Made by a program: the position numbers and the translations under genes. A DNA stretch of 64,000 bases from Undaria pinnatifida (lineage: Eukaryota > Sar > Phaeophyceae > Laminariales > Alariaceae), in contig JABAKD010000017.1 in assembly GCA_012845835.1 (NCBI GenBank), forward strand, positions 5,456,651 through 5,520,650, read 5' to 3'. The first letter of the stretch is position 1. Each line of letters opens with the position of its first letter. Under the pieces are notes generated by a model. The model searched no databases and had not been told where the DNA came from. It worked only from the letters and a program-made list of their open reading frames with translations. Of the stretch, positions 11,927 to 23,168 are shown piece after piece.

Positions 11927-12419
11927 TTTGGACGCCGGTGCTGAGAGGGTGGGGCTCCGGGACAGCAGCAGCAGCAGCAACAACAGCTGATGGTGATGAA
12001 GGTGAGGATCAAGTCCATACAAGTTCAAACATTTTCAAATGTTGCACGTAGCTTGTTCGTCGTACGAGTTCGTACATTTTTGAATTTTGAATTTTGCACA
12101 TACTCTACAGCAGTAGTCTACACGAAATCGTATATTTTTGAATCTTGCACGTACAGCAAGATATATAGAGCTGTGATCTGTGAGTGGGCACACAAACTAC
12201 AGCTGTATTTGTATGGACATCATCGTGAAGTACGCGAGAGCAGGTAAGAAACTCCTATTTGGGCTCAGGCTCGCGGCTTATTGTGATCTCAACGTTGAGC
12301 GTAGGATTTTAAAGGCTACGAGGTATCATATACTAGGTGGTAGTATTTGCGGTGGCGTTCCTGCCTGAGCACAAACGCTTAGCCGTAATTTCTTATTAAA
12401 CAAAGCTCTTTCTTAAAAT

Positions 12420-12760
12420 ATTAACTCCCAAGTTCTTGACGTAAGTCGCGTACAGTATACCAGGTACCAGTATACAGCAGTACTGTATACTAGGTATATA
12501 TGGGTATACGCAGGACTTTAACAGCACATTATACAGTATATACACTGCTTTGTGTATAGTCTACTATTATATAATTGGGTACTGCTGTAGTCATCGGTTA
12601 GCGCTCCTTCCGCTTAACATTGTCGTATGGATGCGCAGTATACATTGCCAGGTGGTATTATATTTCTGGTGGTGTGTTGCACTGGTCCAGTCTGCCAGTA
12701 TACGCTTCCAGTTCTGATGCAATCCAGTATACTGCTTCATAGCGCAGTTTTTTTATCTCT
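12420..12760. repeat. GTATAC-rich palindromic stretch
   Basis: Many copies of GTATAC in contexts such as CAGTATACCAGG, CAGTACTGTATACTAGG and CCAGTATACTG. The same hexamer dominates about 300 bp and gives many small palindromes. No gene is evident. Confidence 0.5.
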
Positions 12761-12783
12761 ACTGTTTCAGGCTACTCGTTCGA

Positions 12784-13190
12784 GTGCGCAGCCCGATTTT
12801 ACGCCACACGTCCATGAGATTAAAGTTTGTGCCTTTCCCCGGTGCTCGCTACGTTTTGAACACAGGTCAAGTCAAAGCGAGCACACCGGTCCAGTCAGAA
12901 ACTATCCCAGAGGGGGTCGTTCTTACGCTTTGCGCGGCTATGAAGGGGAAGTCATACTCTGTCGACGAAAACATTACGTTGGGGTACGGAAGCAATCAGT
13001 GCAAGGCGTCTGATGTGCTTGCCGTCATCAGGAAGGAAGATGTCGCGGAGGATGCGTCCTCCATCAACACCCGGAGGTCGAAGCACCGTTGTATGCTGGT
13101 ACTGGAGTCGATTGTTTCCGACAAGCACCGGGGAACCTTTTTTCAATCCCGCCTGTCGTGCTCAAGGCGAGAATCATTGGTTGTCGATTC
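12784..13190 (+). CDS. Possible exon, unrecognised
   Basis: An open frame with ordinary amino acid composition: RYVLNTGQVKASTPVQSE, then PEGVVLTLCAAMKGKSYS, then NITLGYGSNQCKASDVLA and VIRKEDVAEDASSINTRR. It runs into the minisatellite at about 13160 and loses coding character there. A possible donor (GGTACTG) lies near 13099. I know of no family match. It may be a captured or element-borne exon upstream of 13920-14132. Confidence 0.3.
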
Positions 13191-13893
13191 CCACCCCCCC
13201 CCCTTCCCCCCTTTTTTTTTCCTCCGAGTCTGGTGGAGCAGTGGAGGGTGAAACTTTGTGGCTTATCGTGAGAGTACCACGGTGCAGCTGGCACCCGTTT
13301 ATATTTCATAGGAGTCCAGGGTATTGGTTGTCGATCCCCCCCCCCCCCAACACCCGGTTTTGTTCCTCCCAGTCTGGTCAAGCAGTGGAGGGTGTAATTT
13401 TGTGGTTTATCGTGAGAGTACTCTTGTGCAGCTGGGCCCCGTTTTGGTTTGTTTAAAAAGGAGTCCAGGGGATTGATTGTCGATCCCCCCCCCCCCCCCA
13501 CCCCGTTTTGTTCCTCCCAGTCTGGCCAAGCAGTGGAGGGTGTATTTTTGCGCTTTATCGTGATAGTACCACGGTGCAGCTGGCGCCCCGCCCCCCTTTT
13601 TTTTGTAGGAGTCCAGGGTATTAGTTGTCGTCGCCCCCCCCCCCCCGCCCCCGTTTTTTTTCCGCCCAGTCTGGTCAGTGGAGGGTGCAAGTTTGAGATT
13701 TGTCTTGCGCATACCACGGTGCAGCTGGCCCCTGTTTTTTTTGTAGGTGTAAAGATTATTTTGTTGCCGAGCGTCAAAACAGAAGCCCATCCCCCCTCGC
13801 CCCTGGTTGTTTTCCCCGCAGTCTCCTTGAGCAGTGGCGGGTGTAATTTTGAGTTTCGTTGTGAGAGTACCCCGTTGTAGCTGGCCCCAGCTC
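13160..13893 (+). repeat. Minisatellite array, forward arm, 5 units of about 145 bp
   Basis: Units are marked by GTGCAGCTGG at about 13284, 13428, 13577 and 13722, and GTTGTAGCTGG at 13873. Each holds AGGAGTCCAGGGTATTGGTT or a variant, a C tract, a TTCCTCCCAGTCTGG-type box, CAGTGGAGGGTGTAATTTTG and CGTGAGAGTACC. The same unit is inverted at 14430-16010. Long open frames here (one of 237 codons on the minus strand) are a product of the repeat. Confidence 0.85.
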
Positions 13894-13919
13894 ACTACGT
13901 GTTTATTTTTTACGTGCAG

Positions 13920-14132
13920 GTTGATAGAGCATACTGGGTATTCGATATTGGCAAGCGAGAGTACTCCATCTCTTGGTTTGTTGTCCCATCAAACCACAGT
14001 AATATATCGGCTAATAAGCCCCTCAAGTATATTTTTTTTTTTCCCTCGGGAACGTATGCATTTCAGCTTGGGACACGTGTGGGTTTCAATCAGAAGATAT
14101 CGTGGCTGAATCCGATGCAGGAGCCCTCATAA
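13920..14132 (+). CDS. Possible terminal exon, unrecognised
   Basis: TTTATTTTTTACGTGCAG is a good splice acceptor, and the frame after it is open for about 70 codons to a TAA at 14130-14132. Peptide phrases include VDRAYWVFDIGKREYSIS, WFVVPSNHSNISANKPLK and TRVGFNQKISWLNPMQEP. It lies between the two minisatellite arms, so it may be the 3' exon of a small gene whose intron was expanded by repeats. No family recognised. Confidence 0.35.
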   Translation, partial: VDRAYWVFDIGKREYSISWFVVPSNHSNISANKPLKYIFFFPSGTYAFQLGTRVGFNQKISWLNPMQEPS

Positions 14133-14429
14133 TCCTATTGAAGTCGTTGATTGGGTCGTCGTGGCGCGGAAGTATGTTTATTACGATCTCCAGTAACTAC
14201 TATGCGTCGTCGTATCGCAAACACATCCTGTGAAACGCAGATTTTAACAGGTCCAGTGACGCCATCAGTACCCCTCGTATTCATTTTCACGTGCTTAATA
14301 TACTTATGCAAGCATCCGACACCATGCTCTCCATCAAAAACCGAGTAGCACAAAACGCGGGTAAAGGGGTACTTACAGGTAAAAGCTCGGCAACCTACTG
14401 CTCTGTTGCAAACGAATAACGGAAAACAA

Positions 14430-16010
14430 GGAGTAGGCGGAAGGTTCTCCGGCGTCCTCTTTCTTACAAGAAACGAATATGTACCCTCGATATATCATAG
14501 TATAAAAAAACTGCTGGCGCATCCATATTGGGGGAAAGAGCACTTTCTATTCGTACGCTCGATAATCGCAGGCATTCCTATAAAAAATCAAGGAGGCAGC
14601 TTTACCGGGGTCCTTCAGCGACAAAAGGTAACATTACACACTCCACTCGTTTATGAGGCTGGGAGGAAACCGAAAGGGGCAGGGAGGGGGGGGGGGGCGC
14701 GGCGGGGGTTGAAATCGTGCATGGTCGAAGTCGTATGACCATGGACCCGCGGAGGGAAATGGTAGGGGAGGGGGGGCTACGTTTCTGACGATGGACAAAC
14801 AAAACCTCGCACTCTTATTGAAAAAAAAACGGGCCAGCTGCACCAGGGTACTCTCACGAAAAAAAAAAAACTTACACCCTCCACTGCTTCATCTGACTGA
14901 AAAGAAAAAAATGGAAGGGGGGGCTTCGTTTCGGACGATCGACAACCAATACCTTGAATTGCTATATATACAAAAAGGGGAAGGCAGCTGCACCGGCGTA
15001 CTCTCACGATAAACCACAAAATTACACCCTCCACTCACTGCTTAACCAGACTGGGGAAAAAAATGGGAGGAGGGGGGGGGATCGGCAACCAATACCCTGG
15101 ACTCCTCTTGAAAAAAAAGCGGGGGGGCGTCAGCTGCACCGTGGTACTATCACGATAAACCGCAAAAATACACCCTGCACTGCTTGACCAGACTGGGAGG
15201 AACAAAACGGGGTGGGGGGGGACGGGGATCGACAACCAATACCCTGGACTCCTCTTAAAGAAAAGGGGGGCGCCAGCTGCACCGTGCTACTATCCCGATA
15301 AAGCACAAAATTACACCCTCTACTGCTTGACCAGACAGGGAGGAAGAAACGAGAGGGGTGGGCTTTGTTTCCGACGATCCACGACCAATACCCTGGACTC
15401 CTCTTCAAAACAAAAAAAACGGGGGCCAGCTACACCGTGGTACTCTCACGATAGACCACAAAATTACACCCTCCACCGCTTGACCGGACTGGGAGGAAAA
15501 AACGGCGGGGGGGGGGGGGGGGGGGCACAAAACCAATACCCTGGACTCCTATAAAAAAGAAACGGGTGCCAGCTGCACCGTGGTACTCTCACGATAAGCC
15601 ACAAAATTACACCCTCCCCTGCTCCACCAGACTGGGAGGGAAAAAACGAGAGCGGGGGATGGGTTCGTTACGGACGATGGACAAATAACTCCCTGCACCC
15701 CTATTCAAACAAAAAAGAAGGGGGCAATCTACACCGTGGTACTCTCACGACAAACCCCAAACTTACACCCTCCACTGCTTCGTCAGGCAGGATTTGAAAA
15801 ATAGAGAAGGGGGGGGGTTCGTTTCTGATGCTCGACGGCCAACACCCTGCACTCCTATTTAAAAATAATAAAACCGTGGCCGGCTGCACCGGGGTGCTCT
15901 CACGATAAAACACACCATTATCTACACGATAATATACAAACCAAGATAGGGGGCGGGGGGCTTTTGTTTCTGACGCTCGACAAACAATAATAACTGGGGG
16001 AGGGGGGGGG
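14430..16010 (-). repeat. Minisatellite array, inverted arm, about 10 units
   Basis: Inverted units are marked by CAGCTGCACC or variants near 14832, 14988, 15130, 15282, 15426, 15570, 15726 and 15880, with weaker units before 14832. Each has CCAATACCCTGGACTCCT, a G tract, and AAATTACACCCTCCACTG. With the forward arm it could fold into a very long imperfect hairpin around a spacer of about 540 bp. Confidence 0.85.
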
Positions 16011-16600
16011 GGGTATAGGCAGCTGTCTTCGAACTCACCACCTGGAATTAGAAAAACCACGCCGTCAGATGCACGTGTCGAATCCAACAACCAACCCCCC
16101 CCCCCCCCTCCGCCTCAGTATTGAAAAGGCCATGCCATCAGACGTTCATCACCACGGTTGACACTCGTCCTTTTTCTGGCCCAACGCTCACCCGTTGACG
16201 ACCATCACGTCCATCTCCAATAGCTTATACTCCGGCCCACCTCCCATCCTCCACACGCCATTCCCATCCTCCTTGTACCGCACAATAGCCCCCGCCGTAC
16301 AACGCTCGGATGCCGACAAACTCTCTACCTACGCATTATACAACGCGTAGTAATCTAGGCGTTCCTGAGAATATTCTCCTTCGGGCGAAACTGTCTGTTG
16401 TAGGCTAAGAGCGAAGTGGTGGCCGCTCGCGTGGGAGTTTCGCCGCTTCGCGTGGGTTTGGCGGCTGGGCCTGCCGGTTGGACCGCACTCTTGCACGCAA
16501 GCGGCAGAACCCCGCCCGTCGCCAGTAGGATTCGCCCCTTTTCTGTCTTGTAGTCTTCTTCCGACGCGACCACTTTGGTTTGCACATGTCGGCAGAAGTT

Positions 16601-18848
16601 TTACAGGTGGAAGAGGGCGACGATCAGGTCAGTCCGGCCTGCGAACCCTACACTGAGGGGCCTCCACAGAATGCCCCACGTTGACACGAGGATGCCGAAC
16701 GACTGTTCGATCTTCACCCGCAGGTGGCTCAGGTAGAAGTTGAAGGTGTCCTGGTCCTATGGCAAGCTTTTCCCGGGGTACGGCGTGAGCAACTTGCCGC
16801 TAATTGGGTACGCCGCACACTCGGTGATGTGGTACCCGTCTGGAAGGCGCATAGTTGCCTTTGCCACAGAAGATGGGGTCCACGCCGACCAATCGTTGGC
16901 AGCCCCCGGAGCGATGATCGAGACGCTGCAGAAGCGATAGTTGGCATCGCACGTCGCATGTACGTTAAAGCCGAATCCCGTCTTGCTGCCTGAGAAGTAC
17001 GATACGGTGTGGGAGGTGCTCTTTGCAGGTGGCGCTTTCATCTCGATCAACAGATCATCTGTGGCAGACACAACATGATCGAAGATTCCGTTGGTGCTCT
17101 TGGCCTGACATATGGACGAACAAGAACAGGGCCGGGGAGGCGTACTTCAGAGGGGGTCACATCAGGACGCCAGAACCAAGGTTCCTCACGAAGAAATAAG
17201 CAGGCCTGCCTTCGGAAACCATTTCTATAGAATTCAATATCTTACGTACAGCTTGCATAACCACGCCATAGACTACTGCTGCTGTGACAGGTTGCTGATA
17301 TATCAATAGTACACGTACCCTCACCTCGAATCCCGCGGCAAAAAATCGGCACTTTTCGTCTGTCCGCGGAAAGACAGAACTGGCCGACTTCACGGGTGTT
17401 GTTGATCGCGTCGACGACCTTTCCCATGATGGTGAAAACCGTGGACGGTGAAATGCCAAACCTCGGTGCGATATCCAGGTAGGAACCCGCCGCCAGCATT
17501 CGCAGGCCTATCGCCAGCCGGATTTCCACCTAGATAGCTCCATGCTTCGCGCAACGCAGTCCTGGGTAAGAGCAAAAACGATAGAATGTTGGTGTCCACC
17601 TCGACCGAGCTCCAACCCATCCGGTACAGCAGCATTGCTCATCCCGTTGCTGTGCCTGCCGCAACGCACTTCTGCTTGCCGCAATGCACTACCGTTGCAT
17701 TGCCTAACGCGACTACTGCTGTTGCAGTGCTACTGTATGTACGAACAGCTGTCATAACCCTGACACATAGCTCCCTCCGTAAACCACGAAAGATTCACCC
17801 ACGTACTCATACACCAGGTACCTGGTGCCGGTATCACGTACTCGTAGGTAGCATGTACTCGTAGTCGTTCCATGTGCCAGGATTTTGTGGAAGATCTATC
17901 TCACAGCTGATGTTTTATTGCTTTGTATAGACTCTGTACAGGTGGTTTTTTGTTCATGAGTACACACCGCCTTGCAGCAGCACGAGTTGCCGTGCAACGT
18001 ACCGGGCATACAAACTGTCATGTACAGATGGGATGGTAGATGGCAAATGCTTCAAGCGAGAGCTGAGCCTTACAATGCATCTGGGCTGCAGAGGGTACAG
18101 CCATGGGATGCGAAGACAAACTACGTACTCGTATACCAGGTACCTGGTGCCGGTATCACGTACTCGAAGGTAGCACGTACTCGTAGTCGTACCATGTGTT
18201 CTATGGCCGGTATTTTGTGGAAGATCATCTCACAGCTGATGTTTTATTACTTGCGTATGTACAGGTGGTTTTTAGATCATGAGTACATACCGCCTTGCAG
18301 CAGCACGAGTTGCCGTGCAACGTACCGGGCATACAAGCTATAATATACAGAGGGTATGGTAGATGGGAGATGCTCCAAGCGAGTGCTGAGCCTTACAACG
18401 CATCTGGGCTGCAGAGGGTACAGCCTTGGGATGCGAAGACAAACTAGGTACTCGTATACCAGGTACCAGGGTACATCACATGATACTCACTTTCAAAGCG
18501 CTCGTTCTTTTGGATAGCTGGACGAAGCTTCACGAAGCTCGCCTCAGACATTCGAACAGTCCTGCGGAAAGCTTTGCGCCGACGTAGATCCTCTCTGAAC
18601 TCTGGCCATGTCATACCGTGCGGCTCGTAGATAGGCGTCCGTGTCTTGGGAGCATAGAGTGTAGCTCCTGCTGTCAGGAGCATGCCGAACACGACGAGGA
18701 CACCAGCGATAGCCTTTGGTTTCTGCGCCTCGTGTTTTGAAGGTTGGGAAGGCTCATGGATCGTTGCTTCGTCCGAGTCAAGGATGAATCCTCTGGAGGC
18801 CCAGGCCGCTTCCTTCCGTCGGCCATAATGTTGGGCCACAGTGGTCAA
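16601..18848 (-). pseudogene. Broken PIF/Harbinger-type DDE transposase
   Basis: Three blocks on the minus strand match the family order. Block 1 (18848-18491) ends FRRTVRMSEASFVKLRPA and then a consensus GTGAGT donor; no ATG is seen. Block 2 (17529 down to about 17320) follows a TAG acceptor and is helix-turn-helix-like: LRMLAAGSYLDIAPRFGI, then SPSTVFTIMGKVVDAIN. Block 3 (17068-16601) is the catalytic core: VSYFSGSKTGFGFNVHAT, then CDANYRFCSVSIIAPG with the family's following D (AANDW), LLTPYPG, and RVKIEQSFGILVSTWG, which holds the usual R-x-x-IE-x-x-FG glutamate. The core has an in-frame TAG near 16757, and block 2 needs a frameshift before FAAGFE. Such enzymes cut and paste DNA between TTA/TAA duplications. 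The copy is inactive as written. Confidence 0.7.
17800..18460 (+). repeat. Tandem duplication, two units of about 326 bp
   Basis: ACTCATACACCAGGTACCTG to CCATGGGATGCGAAGACAAA (17800-18120) is repeated at about 18126-18446 (GTGCCGGTATCACGTACTCG, CACAGCTGATGTTTTATT, GCAGCACGAGTTGCCGTGCA). It sits in the intron between transposase blocks 1 and 2. Confidence 0.85.
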
Positions 18849-18904
18849 CGTTTGAGGCTACCCGATGGTCCCAGCGTTGAGCCACGGCGCTTGTGGGAGC
18901 ACTG

Positions 18905-18945
18905 CCTTCGAAATTAGGAAATCGACGACAGGATTTCCTAATTTG
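18905..18945. repeat. Short inverted repeat
   Basis: AAATTAGGAAATC and GATTTCCTAATTT face each other across GACGACAG. The core is the same AATTAGGA motif as the subterminal array at 19029-19080. Confidence 0.6.
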
Positions 18946-19028
18946 TGATTGTTAACTTTTCCATATTTTTTGGGCCTGAAGAACTTCCTAAATTATGACA
19001 TAACGCCTCCGTATTTTGAGACAAAATA

Positions 19029-19106
19029 TGGAAAATTAGGAAAATTAGGAAAATTAGTAAAATTAGGAAAATTAGGACAAAAAAAGCTCTCCGATAAGAA
19101 CGGCCC
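19029..19106 (-). repeat. Right terminal inverted repeat with AAAATTAGGA subterminal array
   Basis: Five tandem copies of a 9-10 bp AAAATTAGG unit lead up to the inverted tip TCTCCGATAAGAACGGCCC at 19088-19106. Subterminal repeats next to transposon ends often bind transposase; that role is inferred here. Confidence 0.65.
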
Positions 19107-19116
19107 TTTAATAGGT

Positions 19117-19880
19117 GGGGAATTTATTTTTGTTATCTACGCTAAATGCATTTTTCATGTTTCTAATAATTTAGTCCATAGATATGCTGAAGAACGAAGT
19201 AATGTGATTGAGCGCGGACACGTCATGCACGCGTTCCTCCCATAACAAATAATAATTATGCGCGTGTGCTGATTTGCACCTCTCCCCCCTCGTGTTCATT
19301 GCCGTTGACATTGCATGACCACATCAACTTGATTGCCGTATTTGCAATGATAATGTGTATATCTGTATTACAATTTGTGGCCCCAGAGCATCTTTAGTCG
19401 AAATATATTACGCATTATACTAAAGCATGTATAGCATGACATATGTACATACATAGCAACAGCAATATTTCGCAAGATTTGCACACATTGTCGAGAGTGT
19501 TGGTTATTGCCCGGTGCACAGATCTGATTTACTATGTGGTATTTGGTGTAGCATCTTCGGAGATGCGGGGAATCCTATGGTGTCCCAAGTTTACGGAAAA
19601 AGAGAAAATAAGGTGGTCCCTACTCCCATGGTTAGGGTGACCACGTGAGGGAGTGGGAAAAGCACCTGAGCGGCGCTGCACTTTCCTTCATTTTTTTGAG
19701 CACTTAAACACCCCGGAATATATTTCTACTTCTCTCTTCCCAGCCGGATGGCGCCCCGGATTTCGTGACTCCCGTCTCCGCGAGCCACCGTGCGCCCTTA
19801 CATAACAGCTGGGCTAATCCATCAAAGAAGGACAACACTTTAGTTCCACAAATTGTGAAGAATTCAAAAATGTAAAACAC
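19117..19880. other. Unassigned interval
   Basis: No supported gene. AT-rich at 19117-19480, with short open frames only. Confidence 0.4.
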
Positions 19881-19899
19881 CCCACACACGTTACACTGT

Positions 19900-20650
19900 A
19901 AAACACCTAAATAAAATCAAAACTGCCAGAGTAGTAAACACTACCAGCCGGCTGATATCACCTCATTACATTTCCAGCCATCCGTGCCGTAGCTCCAATT
20001 ATCCCCCCCCCCCCCCCCCCCTCCCGCCTACGCTTTGGTTATTTATTTATTTTTATTTTGTTTTCCCGTTCCCTCTTGTTGTTTAGACGACCCACCTAAA
20101 ATTGAAATCGGCCAGAGTAATAAAAACTTCTTATACACAATTGAAATCACGTCATTATCTTTCTAGCCATCCATGACGTAGCGCTAATTAATCCCCCTCG
20201 CCCACCGCCATTCCCCCCCAACACCAAACCCTTCCCAACAACCCGCACGACCGCCTAGGCCAAGCACCATGCGTACAGCAAGCCCCTACATATGTGCGAC
20301 CTAAATAAACCTGTTAAAAACCCTTCCCCCCCTGGAAAACCCCCGAAACGCCCCCCCTTCCCCCCCCTGCCCCTTTTTTTTCCCCGCTCCCTTTTTCTCA
20401 AACGTCCCATCTAACATCGAAATCACCTCATTATCTTTCGAGAGCCATCAATGCCGCTGCTCCAATTCCCCCCCCCCCTCCTCCTCAACGGCCCCTCCTT
20501 CCCCACCTTCCCCACCACCCGCACGATCGCCTATACTATGGAAGACCTAGCACCACGCGTACAATAAGCTTCTACATATATGCGACCTAAAGCTGTTGAA
20601 AACCCTTTTGCCCCAACCCCCCCCCTCGAACACTCTGCCCTCTCCTCACT
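19900..20650 (+). repeat. C-rich repeat block 3
   Basis: Three sub-units carry CATTTCCAGCCATCCGTGCC, CTTTCTAGCCATCCATGACG and CTTTCGAGAGCCATCAATGC, with C tracts and CGATCGCCTATACTATGGAA. Family of 4730-5160 and 8460-9000. Confidence 0.7.
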
Positions 20651-20824
20651 GGTTGTACGACTTGTAGGATACCAGGTATACACAACAACCTGGAGCATTC
20701 CTTTCAGAACCGTCAGATATATCCCCTTAAAGGACTTATAGTTTCCGCGGACAGATCGAGTTGCCCCGCCCCCCACCCCGCTCCCTCTTGTTCAAACCCA
20801 TGCCCCCACGCCCTCGAAAACTCC

Positions 20825-21128
20825 GGCCTCCCCTCACCGGTCATACGACTTACAGGATTCTCCCCATAAACTTATGCGTTTCCTTATACAGCTGTCAGAT
20901 TTTGTTCCCCTCTAGAACGGGCTTTATAGTTTCCGCGCGCACAGACTGACTAAAATAATCCTGTTGACCCTGATAGCTACACTGTAGCTGTAAGGGGAGT
21001 CGCCGACCTATATCCTTAATGAGGACACACAACCCGTAATACGCGCGATCGGAGTATCACACACAGCTTGCAAATATGAGTTTCGACAAAATCCTCGATC
21101 TCACAGCTGGAGCGTATTTTTGCTTTTA
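20825..21128 (-). repeat. R1 dispersed repeat, copy f
   Basis: Inverted R1: CAGCTGTCAGATTTTGTTCC, GGGCTTTATAGTTTCCGCGC, GGGGAGTCGCCGACCTATAT, GATCTCACAGCTGGAG. Confidence 0.8.
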
Positions 21129-21589
21129 TAAAAATAGTCGTCATGGTCGTACTACATGGTTTCACATATCGAACGTGTTCTATTTGAAGGCCAACTACCC
21201 GATCCCTGTGCGATAACACAGTTCTAAGAGGTTGTTTCAAATGGTTGTCTTATGTTTATACTCCGGAGTAGTATTTATGGTCACACAAGTAGGCAGGCCT
21301 AGTCGTTTGAGTACATAGTATAGAGGAGGTGTACCTAAGAGGCAAACGGTCCCAATGGTTGTCTATAGCTCAGGTGACGCCGTCGTATATTGATCTATTA
21401 ATAGGCGACATTAAATTAATTCCAAGGGTGTATTTTATCATAATAAAGGACATATAGTACGAAGCGTAATACCATGAGTACCCGCCGTAGTAGTACGCGT
21501 TTTATGTCACTGGTATACGATAACCAGAGAGCGCTACTACTACCCGTATAAATATTAGATAGCCGTAAAAATATCCGTACAGAAATACA

Positions 21590-21850
21590 TTTGTACAATA
21601 GTTAGATTACTTCAAATTTCCCCACCTGAAAGTAAAAATACTAACACCAATCATTGTAGAGGAGAAAAGCGTTTGTTAATAAATGAACAGGACTCTTCCA
21701 CCTTTTTTTTTTTTTTTTTTTTCACCCACACAGCATATTACAAGTGCCAGCAAGCAGCTTCAAAATATGAGAACTGACTCAAAGTTCGTCGAACTCACAC
21801 GTCCTCAAGTCCTGAAAATATCGTTCTTGTAAAATGTTGAGAGTGACAGC
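21590..21850 (+). repeat. Diverged direct repeat flanking the DIRS-order element, left
   Basis: AAAGTAAAAATAC, ATATTACAAGTGCCA, CAGCTTCAAAATATGAG and GTTCGTCGAACTCAC recur in order at 27990-28230. A T tract at about 21701-21722 interrupts it. Confidence 0.55.
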
Positions 21851-21858
21851 GTACAGAG

Positions 21859-22066
21859 GCAGAATACTATCGAAGTATGAGAAAATATGGGTTTTGGACG
21901 TACGTAAAAACTTTGACCAATCAGATCAATGCGGTAATTCGTTGTCGTATGAGCGATAGCATTGGGCACACCTGGCCCAGCTGTGTAGGCGACGACCTGC
22001 ACGCGGAGCGCGTAGGGGAGCAGAGTCAGAGCTTACAGGTCCAAGGTGTGACACAGACTAGTTTAA
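21859..22066 (+). repeat. Split direct repeat A1
   Basis: GCAGAATACTATCGAAGTAT to ACACAGACTAGTTTAA. It matches A2 (26856-27063) at most positions, including TTTGACCAATCAGATCAATG and AGAGCTTACAGGTCCAAGGT. Confidence 0.85.
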
Positions 22067-22111
22067 ATTAGACTAGTTCAAAGCTAGTTTAAGTTCGTGC
22101 ACTCCCCGACG

Positions 22112-23168
22112 ATGGAGGAGTGCAAGTCACCGGAGGCTGAAGCTCTCGTGGTTGCTGCTGTACGCGGTCCTAATCAGGCCGCCTCGGCTGCTGCGCGAGT
22201 CGAGGCTCATGCTGCTGTCGCCGCTGTGCAAGCTGGGGTCGACAAACGCCGTGCCGAAGCTCTGGCTGCTGTGCAAGCTGAGTCCCAAGGTGGCCGTGCC
22301 GCAGCCGCTTCGGCTGCTGCTACTGCTGCGTCTGCCACCGCGGCACCATCTTTGCTCGGCCCCAGTCCCGCTGTGTCCGAGGCTGCGGGGGTAACATCGG
22401 CTGAAGTGCTGCACTGGCAAGGGCAGGTGTCTGGCGAGTTTGCTCGGATAGACGGAGACGTGTTCCGGCTCAAGTCGACGATGGATCAACTGCTTGCCTC
22501 CTTTGAAAGCCTGCAGGATGCGGTGGCTGGTGGCGCGTCTTAAACCGAGCACGTCGAGGCCATGCTCCAGCAGTTCATAGACAACTTTGCCGATCGGCGG
22601 CCGGCCCCGCGGGACAGTGGGGACGCGAGGGAGCGCCACGTCCAAAAGGTCGCAGTTAACTGACGACACTGCGGTATGGAAAAAGATGGCGTCCAGAAAA
22701 CATTGGGTGCTCCGCGGGCGCATACCTCCCAACATTGGCGACTCGGCAGCGAATATCCAGTCCTTCGTAGGCGAGGCCGTCAACGTCACGACGGCAGTGG
22801 CTACCCAGCTCGGCGCGATCAGTGTGTTTGACGTTCGTGCGTACGGGCCGCGCGCGGAAGGGATGGTCGACCACCTGCTGATGGTCGCCGACCGCCTCGA
22901 TTTCTTGCGCCAGGCTCTTGTGGCTGTCCTGTCTGTTGGGTTTTCCCTCCACAGCGACGTCGACCGCCATTGCCGGGAGAGGGTGGCAACGATCGATGCT
23001 GCCTTCACGACAGCGTCTGCCGACCTACGCCGGCACACCCTCAGCGATATTATCCTGCTCTCTGGCTCCGCGGCGCGGGCTGTCATGAGCAAGATGGTAA
23101 ACGACGATCTTCGTCTCCAACTGAAAGTTCTTGCATTCGGCTCCCCCGGCCGACGCCACTTCACCTGA
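22112..23168 (+). pseudogene. Gag-like region of the DIRS-order element
   Basis: From ATG 22112 the frame encodes an alanine-rich helical stretch and then EVLHWQGQVSGEFARIDG and STMDQLLASFESLQDAVA, stopping at TAA 22541-22543. The same frame continues past the stop (EHVEAMLQQFIDNFADRR) and then shifts. The next frame, open to 23168, carries KKMASRKHWVLRGRIPPN, VRAYGPRAEGMVDHLLMV and SDIILLSGSAARAVMSKM. Position 5' of the reverse transcriptase and the coiled-coil-like composition suggest a structural Gag. No zinc knuckle is seen. It is broken by one stop and at least one frameshift. Confidence 0.55.

Larger units (their letters stand above)
11484..19107. mobile_element. Probable PIF/Harbinger-type DNA transposon
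   Basis: A 19-bp terminal inverted repeat, GGGCCGTTCTTATCGGAGA, begins at 11484 and recurs inverted at 19088-19106. TTA precedes the left end, and TTA follows the right end after one extra T; this fits the 3-bp TTA/TAA target duplication of the superfamily. The only recognisable protein inside is a broken DDE transposase of the DDE_Tnp_4/Harbinger type on the minus strand (16601-18848). The interior also holds a large inverted minisatellite, a 326-bp tandem duplication and exon-like fragments. What is seen: the inverted ends and the transposase. What is inferred: that both belong to one 7.6-kb element. Confidence 0.6.

Noticed and set aside
13064..13777. A 237-codon open frame on the minus strand, and a 162-codon neighbour
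   Set aside because: Both are products of the 145-bp minisatellite; the peptide repeats with the DNA unit and has no independent support.
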